Below are positions 26,644-36,442 of a stretch of 64,000 nt of DNA, piece after piece. The DNA comes from Williamsia muralis NBRC 105860. GTDB lineage: Bacteria > Actinomycetota > Actinomycetes > Mycobacteriales > Mycobacteriaceae. The notes under the pieces are model-generated. The model was not told where the DNA came from. It did not search any database and saw only the letters and a program-made list of their open reading frames with translations. Every line of letters begins with the position of its first letter. The stretch's first letter is position 1. The stretch is from the NCBI RefSeq assembly GCF_001598915.1, contig NZ_BDAP01000002.1:806001-870000 (forward strand), given 5' to 3'. The translations under genes and the position numbers were made by a program.

Positions 26644-28488
26644 ATGGCTCGTGCTGTTGGAATCGACCTGGGCACCACCAACTCGGTGGTCTCTGTGCTC
26701 GAAGGTGGCGAACCCACCGTTATCGCCAACGCCGAGGGCGCCCGCACCACCCCGTCGGTGGTTGCATTCGCCCGCAACGGCGAGGTTCTGGTCGGACAGC
26801 CGGCCAAGAACCAGGCAGTCACCAACGTCGACCGCACCATCCGTTCGGTCAAGCGCCACATGGGCGAGGACTGGACCACGTCCATCGACGACAAGAACTA
26901 CACGCCACAGGAGATCAGCGCTCGCACGCTGATGAAGCTCAAGCGCGACGCCGAGAGCTACCTGGGCGACGAGGTCGTCGACGCGGTCATCACCGTCCCT
27001 GCGTACTTCAACGACGCCCAGCGTCAGGCCACCAAGGAAGCCGGCCAGATCGCCGGCCTCAACGTGCTCCGTATCGTCAACGAGCCCACCGCCGCCGCAT
27101 TGGCGTACGGCCTGGACAAGGGCGAGAAGGAACAGACCATCCTGGTGTTCGACCTCGGTGGCGGTACGTTCGACGTCTCGCTGCTGGAGATCGGCGACGG
27201 TGTCGTCGAGGTCCGGGCGACCTCCGGTGACAACCACCTCGGTGGTGACGACTGGGATCAGCGTGTCGTCGACTGGCTCGTCGACAAGTTCAAGGCGCAG
27301 AACGGCATCGACCTGACCAAGGACAAGATGGCCCTGCAGCGTCTGCGTGAGGCCGCCGAGAAGGCGAAGATCGAACTGTCCTCGGGACAGAGCACCTCGA
27401 TCAACCTGCCCTACATCACGGTCGACGCGGACAAGAACCCGCTGTTCCTCGACGAGCAGCTCACCCGCAGTGAGTTCCAGAAGATCACCAACGACCTGCT
27501 CGAGCGCACCCGTGCGCCGTTCCAGGCCGTGGTCAAGGACGCCGGCATCGCCGTCGGCGACATCGACCACGTCGTGCTCGTCGGTGGCTCCACCCGTATG
27601 CCCGCCGTCAGCGACCTGGTGCGTGAACTGACCGGAGGCCGCGAGCCCAACAAGGGTGTCAACCCGGACGAGGTCGTGGCCGTCGGTGCCGCACTGCAGG
27701 CCGGTGTGCTCCGCGGTGAGGTCAAGGACGTCCTGCTCCTCGACGTCACCCCGCTCTCGCTCGGTATCGAGACCAAGGGCGGCGTGATGCACAAGCTGAT
27801 CGAGCGCAACACCACCATCCCGACCAAGCGGTCGGAGACCTACACCACCGCAGAGGACAACCAGCCGTCGGTGCAGATCCAGGTGTATCAGGGTGAGCGT
27901 GAGATCGCCTCGCACAACAAGCTGCTCGGTTCGTTCGAGCTGGCCGGTATCGCGCCTGCACCGCAGGGTGTCCCGCAGATCGAGGTGACCTTCGACATCG
28001 ACGCCAACGGCATCGTGCATGTCACCGCCAAGGACAAGGGCACCGGCAAGGAGAACACCATCCGGATCCAGGACGGCTCCGGCCTGTCCAAGGACGAGAT
28101 CGATCGGATGATCAAGGACGCCGAAGCGCACGCCGACGAAGACCGGAAGCGTCGCGAAGAGGCCGAGACCCGCAACCAGGCGGAGTCGCTGGTCAACCAG
28201 ACCGAGAAGTTCCTCAAGGAGTCCGACGACAAGGTCCCGGCCGAGCTCAAGACCAAGGTCGAAGGCTCGATCGAGGGCGTGCGTGAGGCTCTCAAGGGCA
28301 GCGACCTCGGCGCCGTGAAGTCGGCTGTCGAGAAGCTGACCACCGATTCCCAGGAGCTCGGTCAGGCGATCTACGCCAACGCCGCTGCCGAAGGTGACGG
28401 AGCTGCCGCTGCCGGCGGGGCCGACGATGTCGTCGACGCCGAGGTCGTGGACGAAGGTGCTGACAGCAACGCCGGAGAGACCAAGTGA
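26644..28488 (+). CDS. dnaK: Hsp70 chaperone DnaK
   Basis: 614 aa, normal for actinobacterial DnaK. Nucleotide-binding domain: [48 protein letters not shown] and [15 protein letters not shown]. The substrate-binding domain begins near residue 360 ([14 protein letters not shown]) and ends in a helical lid and an Asp/Gly-rich tail. ATP-driven folding and disaggregation of cytosolic proteins; also the co-repressor of HspR. The ATG at 26644 has a perfect AGGAGG; the 14-codon upstream extension is in the leader. First gene of the dnaK-grpE-dnaJ-hspR operon. Confidence 0.99.
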   Translation: MARAVGIDLGTTNSVVSVLEGGEPTVIANAEGARTTPSVVAFARNGEVLVGQPAKNQAVTNVDRTIRSVKRHMGEDWTTSIDDKNYTPQEISARTLMKLKRDAESYLGDEVVDAVITVPAYFNDAQRQATKEAGQIAGLNVLRIVNEPTAAALAYGLDKGEKEQTILVFDLGGGTFDVSLLEIGDGVVEVRATSGDNHLGGDDWDQRVVDWLVDKFKAQNGIDLTKDKMALQRLREAAEKAKIELSSGQSTSINLPYITVDADKNPLFLDEQLTRSEFQKITNDLLERTRAPFQAVVKDAGIAVGDIDHVVLVGGSTRMPAVSDLVRELTGGREPNKGVNPDEVVAVGAALQAGVLRGEVKDVLLLDVTPLSLGIETKGGVMHKLIERNTTIPTKRSETYTTAEDNQPSVQIQVYQGEREIASHNKLLGSFELAGIAPAPQGVPQIEVTFDIDANGIVHVTAKDKGTGKENTIRIQDGSGLSKDEIDRMIKDAEAHADEDRKRREEAETRNQAESLVNQTEKFLKESDDKVPAELKTKVEGSIEGVREALKGSDLGAVKSAVEKLTTDSQELGQAIYANAAAEGDGAAAAGGADDVVDAEVVDEGADSNAGETK

Positions 28489-29099
28489 CCGGTCCGGAAT
28501 CCGATCCGGTAACCGCCACGGAGGAAGCTCCTCCGGCCACGGATGCCGCGGATGCGCCCGTAGACGGCGCAGACGCGGCACCCGCTCCGGAATCGGATGA
28601 CACGGTGGATGCGGCCATCGACGACGCAGTCGCCGATGTTGCGGGCTCGGACAAGGAGTCCGAGTTGCTCGCCGACCTGCAGCGTGTGCACGCGGAGTAC
28701 GCCAACTATCGGCGTCGCGCCGAGCGCGAGAAGGTCAGCGCGCAGCAGTACGGCAAGGGTGATCTCATCAAGTCGCTGCTGCCCGTCCTCGACGACCTGG
28801 ACCGCGCACGTGCGCACGGTGACCTCGAAGCGGGCCCGCTGCGTGCGGTGGCCGATAAGATCACCGAGACACTCACCGCGGCCGGTCTCGCCTCGTTCGG
28901 GGCCGAGGGCGACGAGTTCGACCCGGCGCTGCACGAAGCGGTGCAACATGAAGGTCAGGGATCGAACCCGGTGATCGGAACGGTGTACCGGCAAGGTTTC
29001 CGGCTCGGCGACCGGGTACTGCGCACCGCCATGGTCGTGGTGGTCGACGGTCCGGAACCGGCAGTACAGACCCCTGCGGGTCAGACCAACGAAGAATGA
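28485..29099 (+). CDS. grpE: Nucleotide exchange factor GrpE
   Basis: 204 aa. An acidic, disordered N-terminal 60 residues precede the long GrpE helix ([20 protein letters not shown]) and the beta-domain ([36 protein letters not shown]). It releases ADP from DnaK. The GTG start overlaps the dnaK stop (GTGA), so translation is coupled. Confidence 0.97.
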   Translation: MTGPESDPVTATEEAPPATDAADAPVDGADAAPAPESDDTVDAAIDDAVADVAGSDKESELLADLQRVHAEYANYRRRAEREKVSAQQYGKGDLIKSLLPVLDDLDRARAHGDLEAGPLRAVADKITETLTAAGLASFGAEGDEFDPALHEAVQHEGQGSNPVIGTVYRQGFRLGDRVLRTAMVVVVDGPEPAVQTPAGQTNEE

Positions 29100-29104
29100 G
29101 CATT

Positions 29105-29133
29105 CCGGCCCAGGCGCACCGCGCCTGGGCCGG
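29105..29133 (+). terminator. Hairpin between grpE and dnaJ
   Basis: A perfect 13-bp GC-rich stem (CCGGCCCAGGCGC, loop ACC, complement to 29133) begins 5 bp after the grpE stop. A CTTTTTG run follows 15 nt later, too far for a classical terminator. It may be an attenuator, an mRNA processing barrier, or a stabiliser that sets lower dnaJ expression. Confidence 0.6.
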
Positions 29134-29194
29134 GATCGCTACCAAGACTTTTTGCACACAACGAGATTTGAGAAAGAGAAGGAGGTGACGCCTG

Positions 29195-30379
29195 GTGGCT
29201 CCTCAACGTGAGTGGCTCGAACAGGACTTCTACAAAGCGCTGGGCGTTGCATCCGATGCGTCCGCCGACGACATCAAGCGGGCCTACCGCAAGCTGGCGC
29301 GCGAACTGCATCCCGATGCGAACCCGAACGACCCGGCTGCCGAAGAACGCTTCAAGCTGGTTTCCGAGGCGCACAGCGTGCTGTCCGACCCGGCCAAGCG
29401 CAAAGAGTACGACGACACCCGGCGGATGTTCGCCGGCGCGCGCGGTCGCGGTGGTGCTGCCGGATTCCCTGGCGGCTACGGCACCACGGCCGGAGGTCAG
29501 GAGTTCAACCTCAACGATCTGTTCGGTGACGCGGCGGGCGGACCGGCCGGCGGCGCAGGCGGATTCAGCGACCTGTTCGGTGGTCTGTTCAACCGCACCG
29601 CCACCCCCCGTGGCACCCAGACGCGCAGCCGTCGCGGCAACGACCTGGAAACCGAGACCACGCTGACCTTCAAAGAGGCGGCGCTGGGTACCTCGAAGAC
29701 CATCACCATCACCAGTTCGGCGCCGTGCACGAATTGTCATGGCAGTGGCGCGAAGCCCGGCACCAGTCCGCGGGTGTGCCCCACCTGCAACGGCGCCGGC
29801 GTCGTCAGCCGCAATCAGGGCGCATTCGGATTCAGCGAACCGTGTTCGGACTGCCGCGGCACCGGATCCAAGATCGACGATCCGTGCCCGGTGTGTGAGG
29901 GCGACGGCGCCACGGTCCGTACCCGACCGATCACCGTGCGCATCCCGCCCGGTGTGTCCGACGGCGGCAGGATCCGGCTTGCCGGGCAGGGCGAAGCGGG
30001 CCTGCGCGGAGCACCGTCGGGAGACCTGTACGTCAGCGTCCACGTCTCACCCGACCGCACGTTCACCCGCAGCGGCGACGACGTGAAGGTGACCCTCCCG
30101 GTGACCTTCGCCGAACTGGTTCTCGGCACCACGGTGTCGGTACCGACACTCGACGGCAGCGTCGGGTTGAAGATCCCGCCGAACACCGTCGACGGACGCA
30201 CCCTGCGGGTTCGCGGCCGCGGTGTCGCCAAACGCGCAGGCGGCGCCGGCGATCTGTTGGTGACTGTGAAGGTTGCAGTGCCGCCGAAGCTCGACGACGC
30301 GGCCATCGAAGCTCTTGGCAAGTACGCCGCGGCAGAAAAGGCCAGCGGTTTCGACCCGCGTGCGAATTGGGGTAAGTGA
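29195..30379 (+). CDS. dnaJ: Chaperone DnaJ
   Basis: 394 aa. J domain with HPD at about 39-41, Gly/Phe-rich linker (residues about 85-135), four zinc-binding repeats ([32 protein letters not shown]) and the C-terminal substrate domains. This is the DnaJ1 type that belongs to the dnaK operon. It stimulates DnaK ATPase and delivers substrates. Start is a GTG at 29195 preceded by AAGGAGGTGA, an unusually strong site that may offset the upstream hairpin. The stop overlaps the hspR start. Confidence 0.98.
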   Translation: MAPQREWLEQDFYKALGVASDASADDIKRAYRKLARELHPDANPNDPAAEERFKLVSEAHSVLSDPAKRKEYDDTRRMFAGARGRGGAAGFPGGYGTTAGGQEFNLNDLFGDAAGGPAGGAGGFSDLFGGLFNRTATPRGTQTRSRRGNDLETETTLTFKEAALGTSKTITITSSAPCTNCHGSGAKPGTSPRVCPTCNGAGVVSRNQGAFGFSEPCSDCRGTGSKIDDPCPVCEGDGATVRTRPITVRIPPGVSDGGRIRLAGQGEAGLRGAPSGDLYVSVHVSPDRTFTRSGDDVKVTLPVTFAELVLGTTVSVPTLDGSVGLKIPPNTVDGRTLRVRGRGVAKRAGGAGDLLVTVKVAVPPKLDDAAIEALGKYAAAEKASGFDPRANWGK

Positions 30380-30789
30380 TGAGCTCCCGCCGTGAAGAAC
30401 GTGAATCCGCCGATCAATCGGCGCGGATGTTCGTGATCTCGGTGGCCGCCGAACTGGCCGGCATGCACGCGCAGACACTGCGCACCTACGACCGCCTCGG
30501 GCTCGTCACCCCCCAGCGCGCGGCGGGTGGCGGACGGCGGTATTCCAGCCGCGACGTCGAACTGCTCCGCGAGGTGCAGCGACTGTCGCAGGACGAGGGT
30601 GTGAACCTTGCCGGCATCAAGCGCGTGATCGAGTTGACCAACCAGGTCGACGCGCTGCAGAGCCGGATCCGTGAACTGGAGGCAGAGGTCGCCGCCCATC
30701 GCGCGAGCAGTCGCGGCGAGCTCGTCCCGATGCCGCGAACCAGCGCGCTGGTCGTGTGGAAGCCGCGCCGCGAGCGCGGCGACAGATGA
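30376..30789 (+). CDS. hspR: HspR, MerR-type heat-shock repressor
   Basis: 137 aa. MerR helix-turn-helix: [20 protein letters not shown], then [21 protein letters not shown] coiled coil ([20 protein letters not shown]) follows. The C-terminal end is basic. It binds HAIR sites upstream of dnaK with DnaK as co-repressor. Start is GTG 30376 or ATG 30379; both overlap the dnaJ stop (GTGATG), so it is translationally coupled. The autoregulatory loop is established for the family, and three candidate HAIR sites are present upstream. Confidence 0.95.
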   Translation: MMSSRREERESADQSARMFVISVAAELAGMHAQTLRTYDRLGLVTPQRAAGGGRRYSSRDVELLREVQRLSQDEGVNLAGIKRVIELTNQVDALQSRIRELEAEVAAHRASSRGELVPMPRTSALVVWKPRRERGDR

Positions 30790-30871
30790 GCACGGTATCG
30801 GCAGGAGTCGATTCCGCCTCGCAATTCGTGAGTTTCGGTAACAGCGCCTTCGATGAGAGCGATACTCAGGT

Positions 30872-32068
30872 ATGAGCCAGGTACTCGGGATTTCGATCAC
30901 CGACCTGGAGATCGCCTCGGTGGTCGCCGATTCCGGCACCGGTGAGGTATTGGCCCGCAACTTCGTGGAGTTGACGGGCCCTTCTCCTGAGATCGCCTTC
31001 GACGCGATCTATCAGTTGGTCGAGTCAGCACCCATCACGCCATCGGCGATCACCATCGCGTGCTCCGACAGCGGAATGCAGTTGGCGATCGACGACATCC
31101 TCGCCGCGAAGGTCGTGCCCGACTTCATCCTGCCCCCGAACCCGGCAGATTCCTCGGCCGGTCCGATCAAACCTGCGTGGTTCGCGCGCACGACCGTCGT
31201 CGGGACCCCACTCGCGTTCGCCGAGCTCGCGACCACTCAGTTCGGCTCACGCGGTGTTGTGGTGGTTGCCGACCTCGACACCACCGGGGCCCTGTTCACC
31301 GGCCAGTCCGTCGCACTCATCGACACCTCGGCCCGCACCGTCGTGGGGGCCAGTGCGGTGTCCGGATTCGGCGAACGGCTCCCGGTCACCGAGCCCGAGG
31401 GCGCGCAGACCCTCGCCGATGCGATCGCGGTCATCCCGAACCCCAGCAACGCCGTCCACGGAGTTGTGGTGGTGGGCCCGGGCGCGCAGGTTCCCGGCGT
31501 CGCGCCGTCGCTCGAATACGCCCTGCAACTACCCGTGCAACTGGTGGACGATCCTCAATACGCGGCAGCCAGCGGCGCGGCCATGGTCGCCGCCGCCGCG
31601 GTCGGGCACAGTCGCGACAACAACCGATGGGTGCTGCTCTCGGCGAGCGCCGGTGCCGCGCTGCTGCTGGCCGTCGGGGTGATCATCGCGGTCGTGATGA
31701 CCGGTGGCAGCAACAATCCCGAGACCGTGAGCGACGACAACTCCGTCACCGCCAAGTTCTCGAGCACCAGCACCACCACCCCTGTGACCACGTCGAAGGG
31801 GCTCTCGCGCATCTCGTCTCCGACGATCTCGGTGCCTGCCAGCAGCACTCGGACGATCCCGGCTCCGCCGCCGGCGCCGCCGACCACCATCACCCAGGCG
31901 CCGCCGCCGATCACGGTCACCCAGCCACCGCCGCCGGTGACAACTGATCCTCCGGAGACCACCGATCCTCCGGAAGAGACCACGACGACCAAGACGACGA
32001 CAACCTCCACGACAACCACTTCGGTCACCGACCCGAGTTTGCCGGCGGAAGAACTGCCGCAGCCCTAA
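30872..32068 (+). CDS. Degenerate Hsp70-fold membrane protein with Pro/Thr tail
   Basis: 398 aa. Residues 1-245 resemble a shortened actin/Hsp70 ATPase fold: an opening LGISITDLEIASVVADSGTG, a central VVVADLDTTGALFTG in place of the DLGGGT motif, and GPGAQVPGVAPSLEYALQLP then DDPQYAAASGAAMVA, the adenosine-site pattern. A single membrane helix (about 253-277) is followed by a 120-residue Thr/Pro-rich tail. Key phosphate motifs are eroded, so ATP hydrolysis is doubtful. It follows hspR by 82 bp on the same strand and ends 3 bp into the convergent flavohemoglobin gene. Its layout copies the Hsp70-like gene at 16.0-17.7 kb, although the sequences are clearly different. Confidence 0.7.
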   Translation: MSQVLGISITDLEIASVVADSGTGEVLARNFVELTGPSPEIAFDAIYQLVESAPITPSAITIACSDSGMQLAIDDILAAKVVPDFILPPNPADSSAGPIKPAWFARTTVVGTPLAFAELATTQFGSRGVVVVADLDTTGALFTGQSVALIDTSARTVVGASAVSGFGERLPVTEPEGAQTLADAIAVIPNPSNAVHGVVVVGPGAQVPGVAPSLEYALQLPVQLVDDPQYAAASGAAMVAAAAVGHSRDNNRWVLLSASAGAALLLAVGVIIAVVMTGGSNNPETVSDDNSVTAKFSSTSTTTPVTTSKGLSRISSPTISVPASSTRTIPAPPPAPPTTITQAPPPITVTQPPPPVTTDPPETTDPPEETTTTKTTTTSTTTTSVTDPSLPAEELPQP

Positions 32069-33264
32069 ACCGGGTCGTGCTGCATCAAGCTCGCTCGGAT
32101 GCCCGCGATGAGCAGGCGTCTCCGGGTGGTGGCCAGCATCTCCGGTGAACCGGCGAGCAGCACTTGATGATCGGTCCAGTCGCGGTCGTAGCCGAGTACT
32201 GCGTCGGCGAGTTGGCCCTGCATCCGTTCCAGTTCGATGGTCTGATCGTGCTCGCTCGGGGTGCTCCACCAGGGATCGGTCTCGTCCTCCACCACGGTGG
32301 TGATGGTGAGCCACGGGTTGGTCGCCGCGATCTGCCACAGGAAAGACAGATCGTAGAGATCGGCCGGGTACCGCGCACCGTAGAACAGGTGCACCTGAGG
32401 CGCGTCGACCCGCCGTGCGAGTTCGATGATCATCGCCCGCAGGGGTGCGAGCCCGGTTCCGCCCGCGATCATCAACACGTCGCGGTCGGGCGTCAGATGC
32501 AGGGTTCCGTGGTTCTGCGCGAACGTCCACACGTCGCCGACCTGGGTTTCGGTGACGATCGAGTTGCTCACCGAGCCGCCCGGAACCGCCCGGACGTGGA
32601 ACTCCAGCTCACCGGCGGGGTTGGCGGGGATGGACGGCGAGAGATGGCGCCATATCCGCGGCCATTGGGGTATCTGCACCTCGAGGTACTGGCCGGCCGA
32701 GTAGGTCAGCGGCGTGCGGCTGAGCAGCCGCACGATGGCCAGGTCGCGGGACAACCGGTACTTCTCGGCGACCGTCGCCTGCCATGTGGCAGGACCCTTC
32801 GCCGAATGTGCGGCGCCCCGCATCACCCCCGTGGTGAGCATCAGCGCCTGTGACACCACATTTGCGGACTCCTCATCCCATTGGGGGCCCATCGTCGCAG
32901 CGATCTCACGGGTCAGCGCCACGAGGAACTGCTGGTAGTGCTCCTCGGTGACCCCGAACTTGCGGTGGTCGCGGCCGAGCTGACCGAGGAAGTCCAGCAG
33001 ATGGGTATGGCTGCTGCTGTCGGGGACCGTTTCGAGTACGTAGTCGATGACCCGGAACAGGGTCGCTCGCTGATGGGCCATGTTCGCCGGAAAGAGGTCG
33101 CGCAGCTCGGGATTCATCGCGAACAGGCGCAGATAGAAGTTCGCGGTGAACCGGTCGGCATCTCGTCCCAGCACATCGCGCACCTGCAAGAGCACATGCC
33201 GTGTATGGGTACCCACGCCGAATCGGCCTTCCCTCATCGCGCTGCGAACAACGCCTGTCAGCAT
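32065..33264 (-). CDS. Type II flavohemoglobin-like protein
   Basis: 399 aa. Globin domain (residues about 10-150) with LGRDHRKFGVTEEHYQQF supplying the proximal His. A reductase follows: FAD region YLEVQIPQWPRIWRHLSPS, and NAD(P) region MIAGGTGLAPLRAMI. The FAD motif differs from the RxYS of classical NO dioxygenase Hmp, as in mycobacterial type II proteins (Rv0385), which are linked to D-lactate oxidation rather than NO removal; that link is from the literature, not visible here. The ATG at 33264 begins the globin domain; the frame remains open to 33447, but the extra residues have no globin character. Its tail overlaps the Hsp70-like gene by 4 bp. Confidence 0.82.
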   Translation of the reverse strand: MLTGVVRSAMREGRFGVGTHTRHVLLQVRDVLGRDADRFTANFYLRLFAMNPELRDLFPANMAHQRATLFRVIDYVLETVPDSSSHTHLLDFLGQLGRDHRKFGVTEEHYQQFLVALTREIAATMGPQWDEESANVVSQALMLTTGVMRGAAHSAKGPATWQATVAEKYRLSRDLAIVRLLSRTPLTYSAGQYLEVQIPQWPRIWRHLSPSIPANPAGELEFHVRAVPGGSVSNSIVTETQVGDVWTFAQNHGTLHLTPDRDVLMIAGGTGLAPLRAMIIELARRVDAPQVHLFYGARYPADLYDLSFLWQIAATNPWLTITTVVEDETDPWWSTPSEHDQTIELERMQGQLADAVLGYDRDWTDHQVLLAGSPEMLATTRRRLLIAGIRASLMQHDPV

Positions 33265-33380
33265 AGATACTTCCGCGACAGACCGTATTTTATTGTCTCG
33301 CGTTCCGCGCAGGAATGGATTGTCGCATTCGGTCGCGAACTTGCGATCAGTGTGCGTACAACGCTGGGTACAGTCATTCC

Positions 33381-34535
33381 ATGGCAAAAGGACGGGCAGA
33401 GGACTCTGCGCGATCCGAAGGGGATACGCGTTTGTCCGGTGGGGCACTCCTGGGGATCGTCCCCGGCGTCATCGACACGCACATTCACCAGTGGGATCCG
33501 CTTCGGACCCCGCGTGAGGCAGCGAAGCGCACCCGCATCTACCGGGCGGCGCCGGTACTGGGCAAGGCCATCTTCCGGTACGCCGTTGCCCAGCGCGACC
33601 GCGAACTCGTGCTCGACCCCAAGTTCGTCACCCGGCCGTATCTGCCCAAGCACTACTACGCCGATGCTGCCAAGGTGGTGCCGCTGACCGGTGTTCCGGT
33701 GGAGTCCGTGGTCCACATGCAGGCCGATTGGCGCACGGACGATCCGATGGCTGCCGCTGCCGAGACCCGCTGGGTCACCAGCCTGCCCTTCGGTCAGGAA
33801 GGTGCTCCGGAGCTTGGTGCGGTGATCGCCAGAGGTGATCCTCGTGGCCCCGACTTCTCCCAGCTGCTGGACATGCATCTGGAGATCAGTGGGCTGGTGC
33901 GCGGCATCCGGTGCATGGCAGCGTGGCACCCCGACCCCAAGGTGCGCAGCTGGGCCGACACCGACGGGCTGTTCGCGTCGGCGGACTTCCTCGAAGGGTT
34001 CGGCGCCCTCGCCGAGCGCAACCTGGTCTTCGAGGCGTGGGTTTACTCCCATCAATTGCGCGACGTGCGGACGCTGGCACGCGAGTACCCGGACACCACC
34101 ATCGTGCTGAACCATCTGGGCACCCCGGTGGGTCTGTTCGGGCCGATGGGCCAGAGCACCGGCCACACGGCCGCCCAGCGTCACGAGCTTATGCGTGCGT
34201 GGCGTGAGGACATCAGCGCAGTTGCCCAGTGCCGCAACGTGATCGCCAAGCTGTCGGGCATCGCTTTCCCGTTGCTCGGTTACGGACACCAGCGGTCGGG
34301 CAACATCGGCACCCAGCAGACACTGACGAACATGACCGGGCCGCTTCTCGAGCATGCGGTGTCGGTATTCGGGCCGGATCGACTCATGTTCGGGTCCAAC
34401 TTCCCGGCCGACAAACCCAACGCGTCGATGGCAACCATCGTGGGCACCCAACTCGACGTGCTCGCCCCCTATGGGGAAGATCTGCTGCGCAAGGTGTTTC
34501 GCGACAATGCCCGCCGGGTGTACTCGATCGACTGA
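33381..34535 (+). CDS. Amidohydrolase-2 family TIM-barrel protein
   Basis: 384 aa. VIDTHIHQWDP gives the first metal-binding H-x-H of an amidohydrolase barrel; HMQADWRTDD, FEAWVYSHQLRDV, TIVLNHLGTPVG and RLMFGSNFPADK follow in the order seen in the L-fuconolactone/2-pyrone dicarboxylate hydrolase branch. The substrate is probably a lactone or a carboxylated ring (inference). ATG 33381 chosen. It is divergent from the flavohemoglobin gene across a 116-bp gap that must hold both promoters. Confidence 0.83.
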   Translation: MAKGRAEDSARSEGDTRLSGGALLGIVPGVIDTHIHQWDPLRTPREAAKRTRIYRAAPVLGKAIFRYAVAQRDRELVLDPKFVTRPYLPKHYYADAAKVVPLTGVPVESVVHMQADWRTDDPMAAAAETRWVTSLPFGQEGAPELGAVIARGDPRGPDFSQLLDMHLEISGLVRGIRCMAAWHPDPKVRSWADTDGLFASADFLEGFGALAERNLVFEAWVYSHQLRDVRTLAREYPDTTIVLNHLGTPVGLFGPMGQSTGHTAAQRHELMRAWREDISAVAQCRNVIAKLSGIAFPLLGYGHQRSGNIGTQQTLTNMTGPLLEHAVSVFGPDRLMFGSNFPADKPNASMATIVGTQLDVLAPYGEDLLRKVFRDNARRVYSID

Positions 34536-34546
34536 TCAATGATGGA

Positions 34547-36337
34547 TCAATGACTGGGCGGCAGGTTGGCCAGCCGTAGTTGCGACAACCTGTCGTGCAC
34601 CAACGGCACCGACGACGCTCCTTCGCCGCTGGCCGAGGCCACGCGCTTCATGGATCCGCTGCGAACGTCGCCGACCGCGAAGATCCCGGGGACGCTGGTC
34701 TCGAGGAATGCCGGGGGCACGCCGTCCGCCCAGAGCTCTTTCGGCACGGACCGTCCGGTCAGCAGGAAGCCGTGGTCGTCGCGTGCGACCTGAGCGGGGA
34801 TCCAGTCGCAGGTGGGGGCGGCGCCGAGGAGCAGGAACAGGCCTGCGGCCTCGACCCGTTCGGGTGTACGGGTTCTGTTGTCGCACAGCGTGAGCCATTC
34901 CAGGTGACCGTCGCCACCGCCGTCGATCACCTCGGTGTACCCGCGGACGGTGATGCGCGGGTTGGCCTGGATCTCACGGATCAGGTAATCCGACATGGTT
35001 TCTGCGAGACCGTCGCGCCGCACCGCGATGGTGACCGCATCGGCGAAACGTGACAGGTGCATGGCCGCCTGCCCCGCCGAGTTGCCGCCACCGACCACCA
35101 CGACGTGTTTGCCGATCATCTCGCGGGCCGCGCTGGTGGCTGCGCCGTAGTAGACCCCGGCGCCGACAAGATCTTCGATGCCACGCACGCCGAACCGCCG
35201 GTACGCCACACCTGTGGCGATCACGATGGTGCGGGCGCAGATCTTGGCGTCATCCACCCGGACGTGGTGGTGGTCGGTACCCACCTCGATGCTGGTGGCG
35301 CCGCGACCGCTGAAGAACTGGGCCCCGAACCGGCTCGCCTGGATGCGGGCACGCTGGGCCAGTCGCATGCCGGAGATACCCCGGGGGAAGCCGAGATAAT
35401 TCTTGATCATCGAGCTGGTTCCGGCCTGACCACCGATCGCGCCGGATTCGAGCACTGTGGTGGACAGACCTTCGGATGCGCCGTACACGGCAGCGGCAAG
35501 CCCCGCCGGCCCTGCGCCCAGCACCACGACGTCGGAGACGGTTCCCTCGGGGATGCTGTCCGCCGAACCGTAGACCGATTCGGCCACCTGCGCGAGAGTC
35601 GGCCGCGACAGTGGTGGACGCCCGGCGCGGGAGAGGACGGGAAACTCGGCCTTGCCTTCGACCGAAGCGAGCAGGGCCCGTCCCGCAAGCGATTCGGGAC
35701 TGTGGATCTGCACGGGCATACCCATCCGGTCCAGGAAGTCGCGGATCGCGGAGAGTTCGGATGATGGCCCGTCGGTGACGATCTGGATGAAGGCGACCTC
35801 GGGTGCGGCCACCGACCAGCCCCAGTCGGACAGGTATTCGACGATCGCGGTGTGGAACTCCTCGTCGCGCTGTCCCTGCGGGATCGCGAGATATGTGTCG
35901 TACTTGCCGGCAGAGATCTCGCCGCGCAGGTCGTCGAACGAGGTGCCGAACTTGCTGGCCGGGATCAGGGCGATGCGCCGCGCTGTGGGCACCAGGTACC
36001 GCATCTTGTGCAGCAGTCGGGACCCGTCCCAACCCTCTTCGAAGGCGGACAGTTCGGAGACGATGAGCGCCACCGGAACGTCTTGCGCGAGCAGCGTCTT
36101 GACGGTCTCGATGGCGGCGGCGGCCGTCTCGGTGAAGACGACGGAGTAGTCGCGGCCGTAGCGGCTGCGGATCTCGTCGACGATGGTGTTGCGGTTGTCT
36201 TCGGTGACCACCAGCACGATGGCGGGGGTCAGTCGTTCGCCGGGTCCCAACTCATCCGTGCCCAACTCTTCTGTGCCCAACTCTTCTGGGCCGACTTCTT
36301 CTGGACCCAGTTCTTCTTCAGATGCAAATACGCTCAC
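34547..36337 (-). CDS. Fused response-regulator-like / thioredoxin-reductase-like protein
   Basis: 596 aa. Residues 1-35 are repeats of E-E-L-G-(P/T). Residues about 38-160 resemble a receiver domain (AIVLVVTEDNRNTIVDEIRS, VALIVSELS, RRIALIPAS). A small linker domain comes next, then from about residue 275 a thioredoxin-reductase-like module (VVVLGAGPAGLAAAVYGASE; IVIATGVAYRRFGV; VVVVGGGNSAGQAAMHLSR). The redox CxxC of true thioredoxin reductases is absent: YYGAATSAA occupies that site, so it probably uses another acceptor. Such fusions are widespread in actinobacteria and their role is unsettled. The receiver lacks an obvious phospho-Asp context (SEL replaces D). Confidence 0.83.
   Translation of the reverse strand: MSVFASEEELGPEEVGPEELGTEELGTDELGPGERLTPAIVLVVTEDNRNTIVDEIRSRYGRDYSVVFTETAAAAIETVKTLLAQDVPVALIVSELSAFEEGWDGSRLLHKMRYLVPTARRIALIPASKFGTSFDDLRGEISAGKYDTYLAIPQGQRDEEFHTAIVEYLSDWGWSVAAPEVAFIQIVTDGPSSELSAIRDFLDRMGMPVQIHSPESLAGRALLASVEGKAEFPVLSRAGRPPLSRPTLAQVAESVYGSADSIPEGTVSDVVVLGAGPAGLAAAVYGASEGLSTTVLESGAIGGQAGTSSMIKNYLGFPRGISGMRLAQRARIQASRFGAQFFSGRGATSIEVGTDHHHVRVDDAKICARTIVIATGVAYRRFGVRGIEDLVGAGVYYGAATSAAREMIGKHVVVVGGGNSAGQAAMHLSRFADAVTIAVRRDGLAETMSDYLIREIQANPRITVRGYTEVIDGGGDGHLEWLTLCDNRTRTPERVEAAGLFLLLGAAPTCDWIPAQVARDDHGFLLTGRSVPKELWADGVPPAFLETSVPGIFAVGDVRSGSMKRVASASGEGASSVPLVHDRLSQLRLANLPPSH
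36246..36320 (-). repeat. 15-bp tandem repeat at the 5' end of the fusion gene
   Basis: Five 15-bp units (CCCAACTCTTCTGTG and variants) begin at 36246, 36261, 36276, 36291 and 36306. Each encodes five residues of the E-E-L-G-(P/T) N-terminal extension. Copy-number change would keep the frame. Confidence 0.75.
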
Positions 36338-36442
36338 CGGTCAAATTTAGTTGGTCATTCGGTCCACCGTGATTCCAAGTGTTTCCCGTGGGCCGTGTGC
36401 TGCCAAGAATTGGCCTGCAACCGCCCGTGGAAGGTGTACCGA

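Noticed and set aside
26494-28581. 695-codon open frame antisense to dnaK.
   Set aside because: A well-known shadow of the dnaK sequence; the sense gene has full DnaK motifs.
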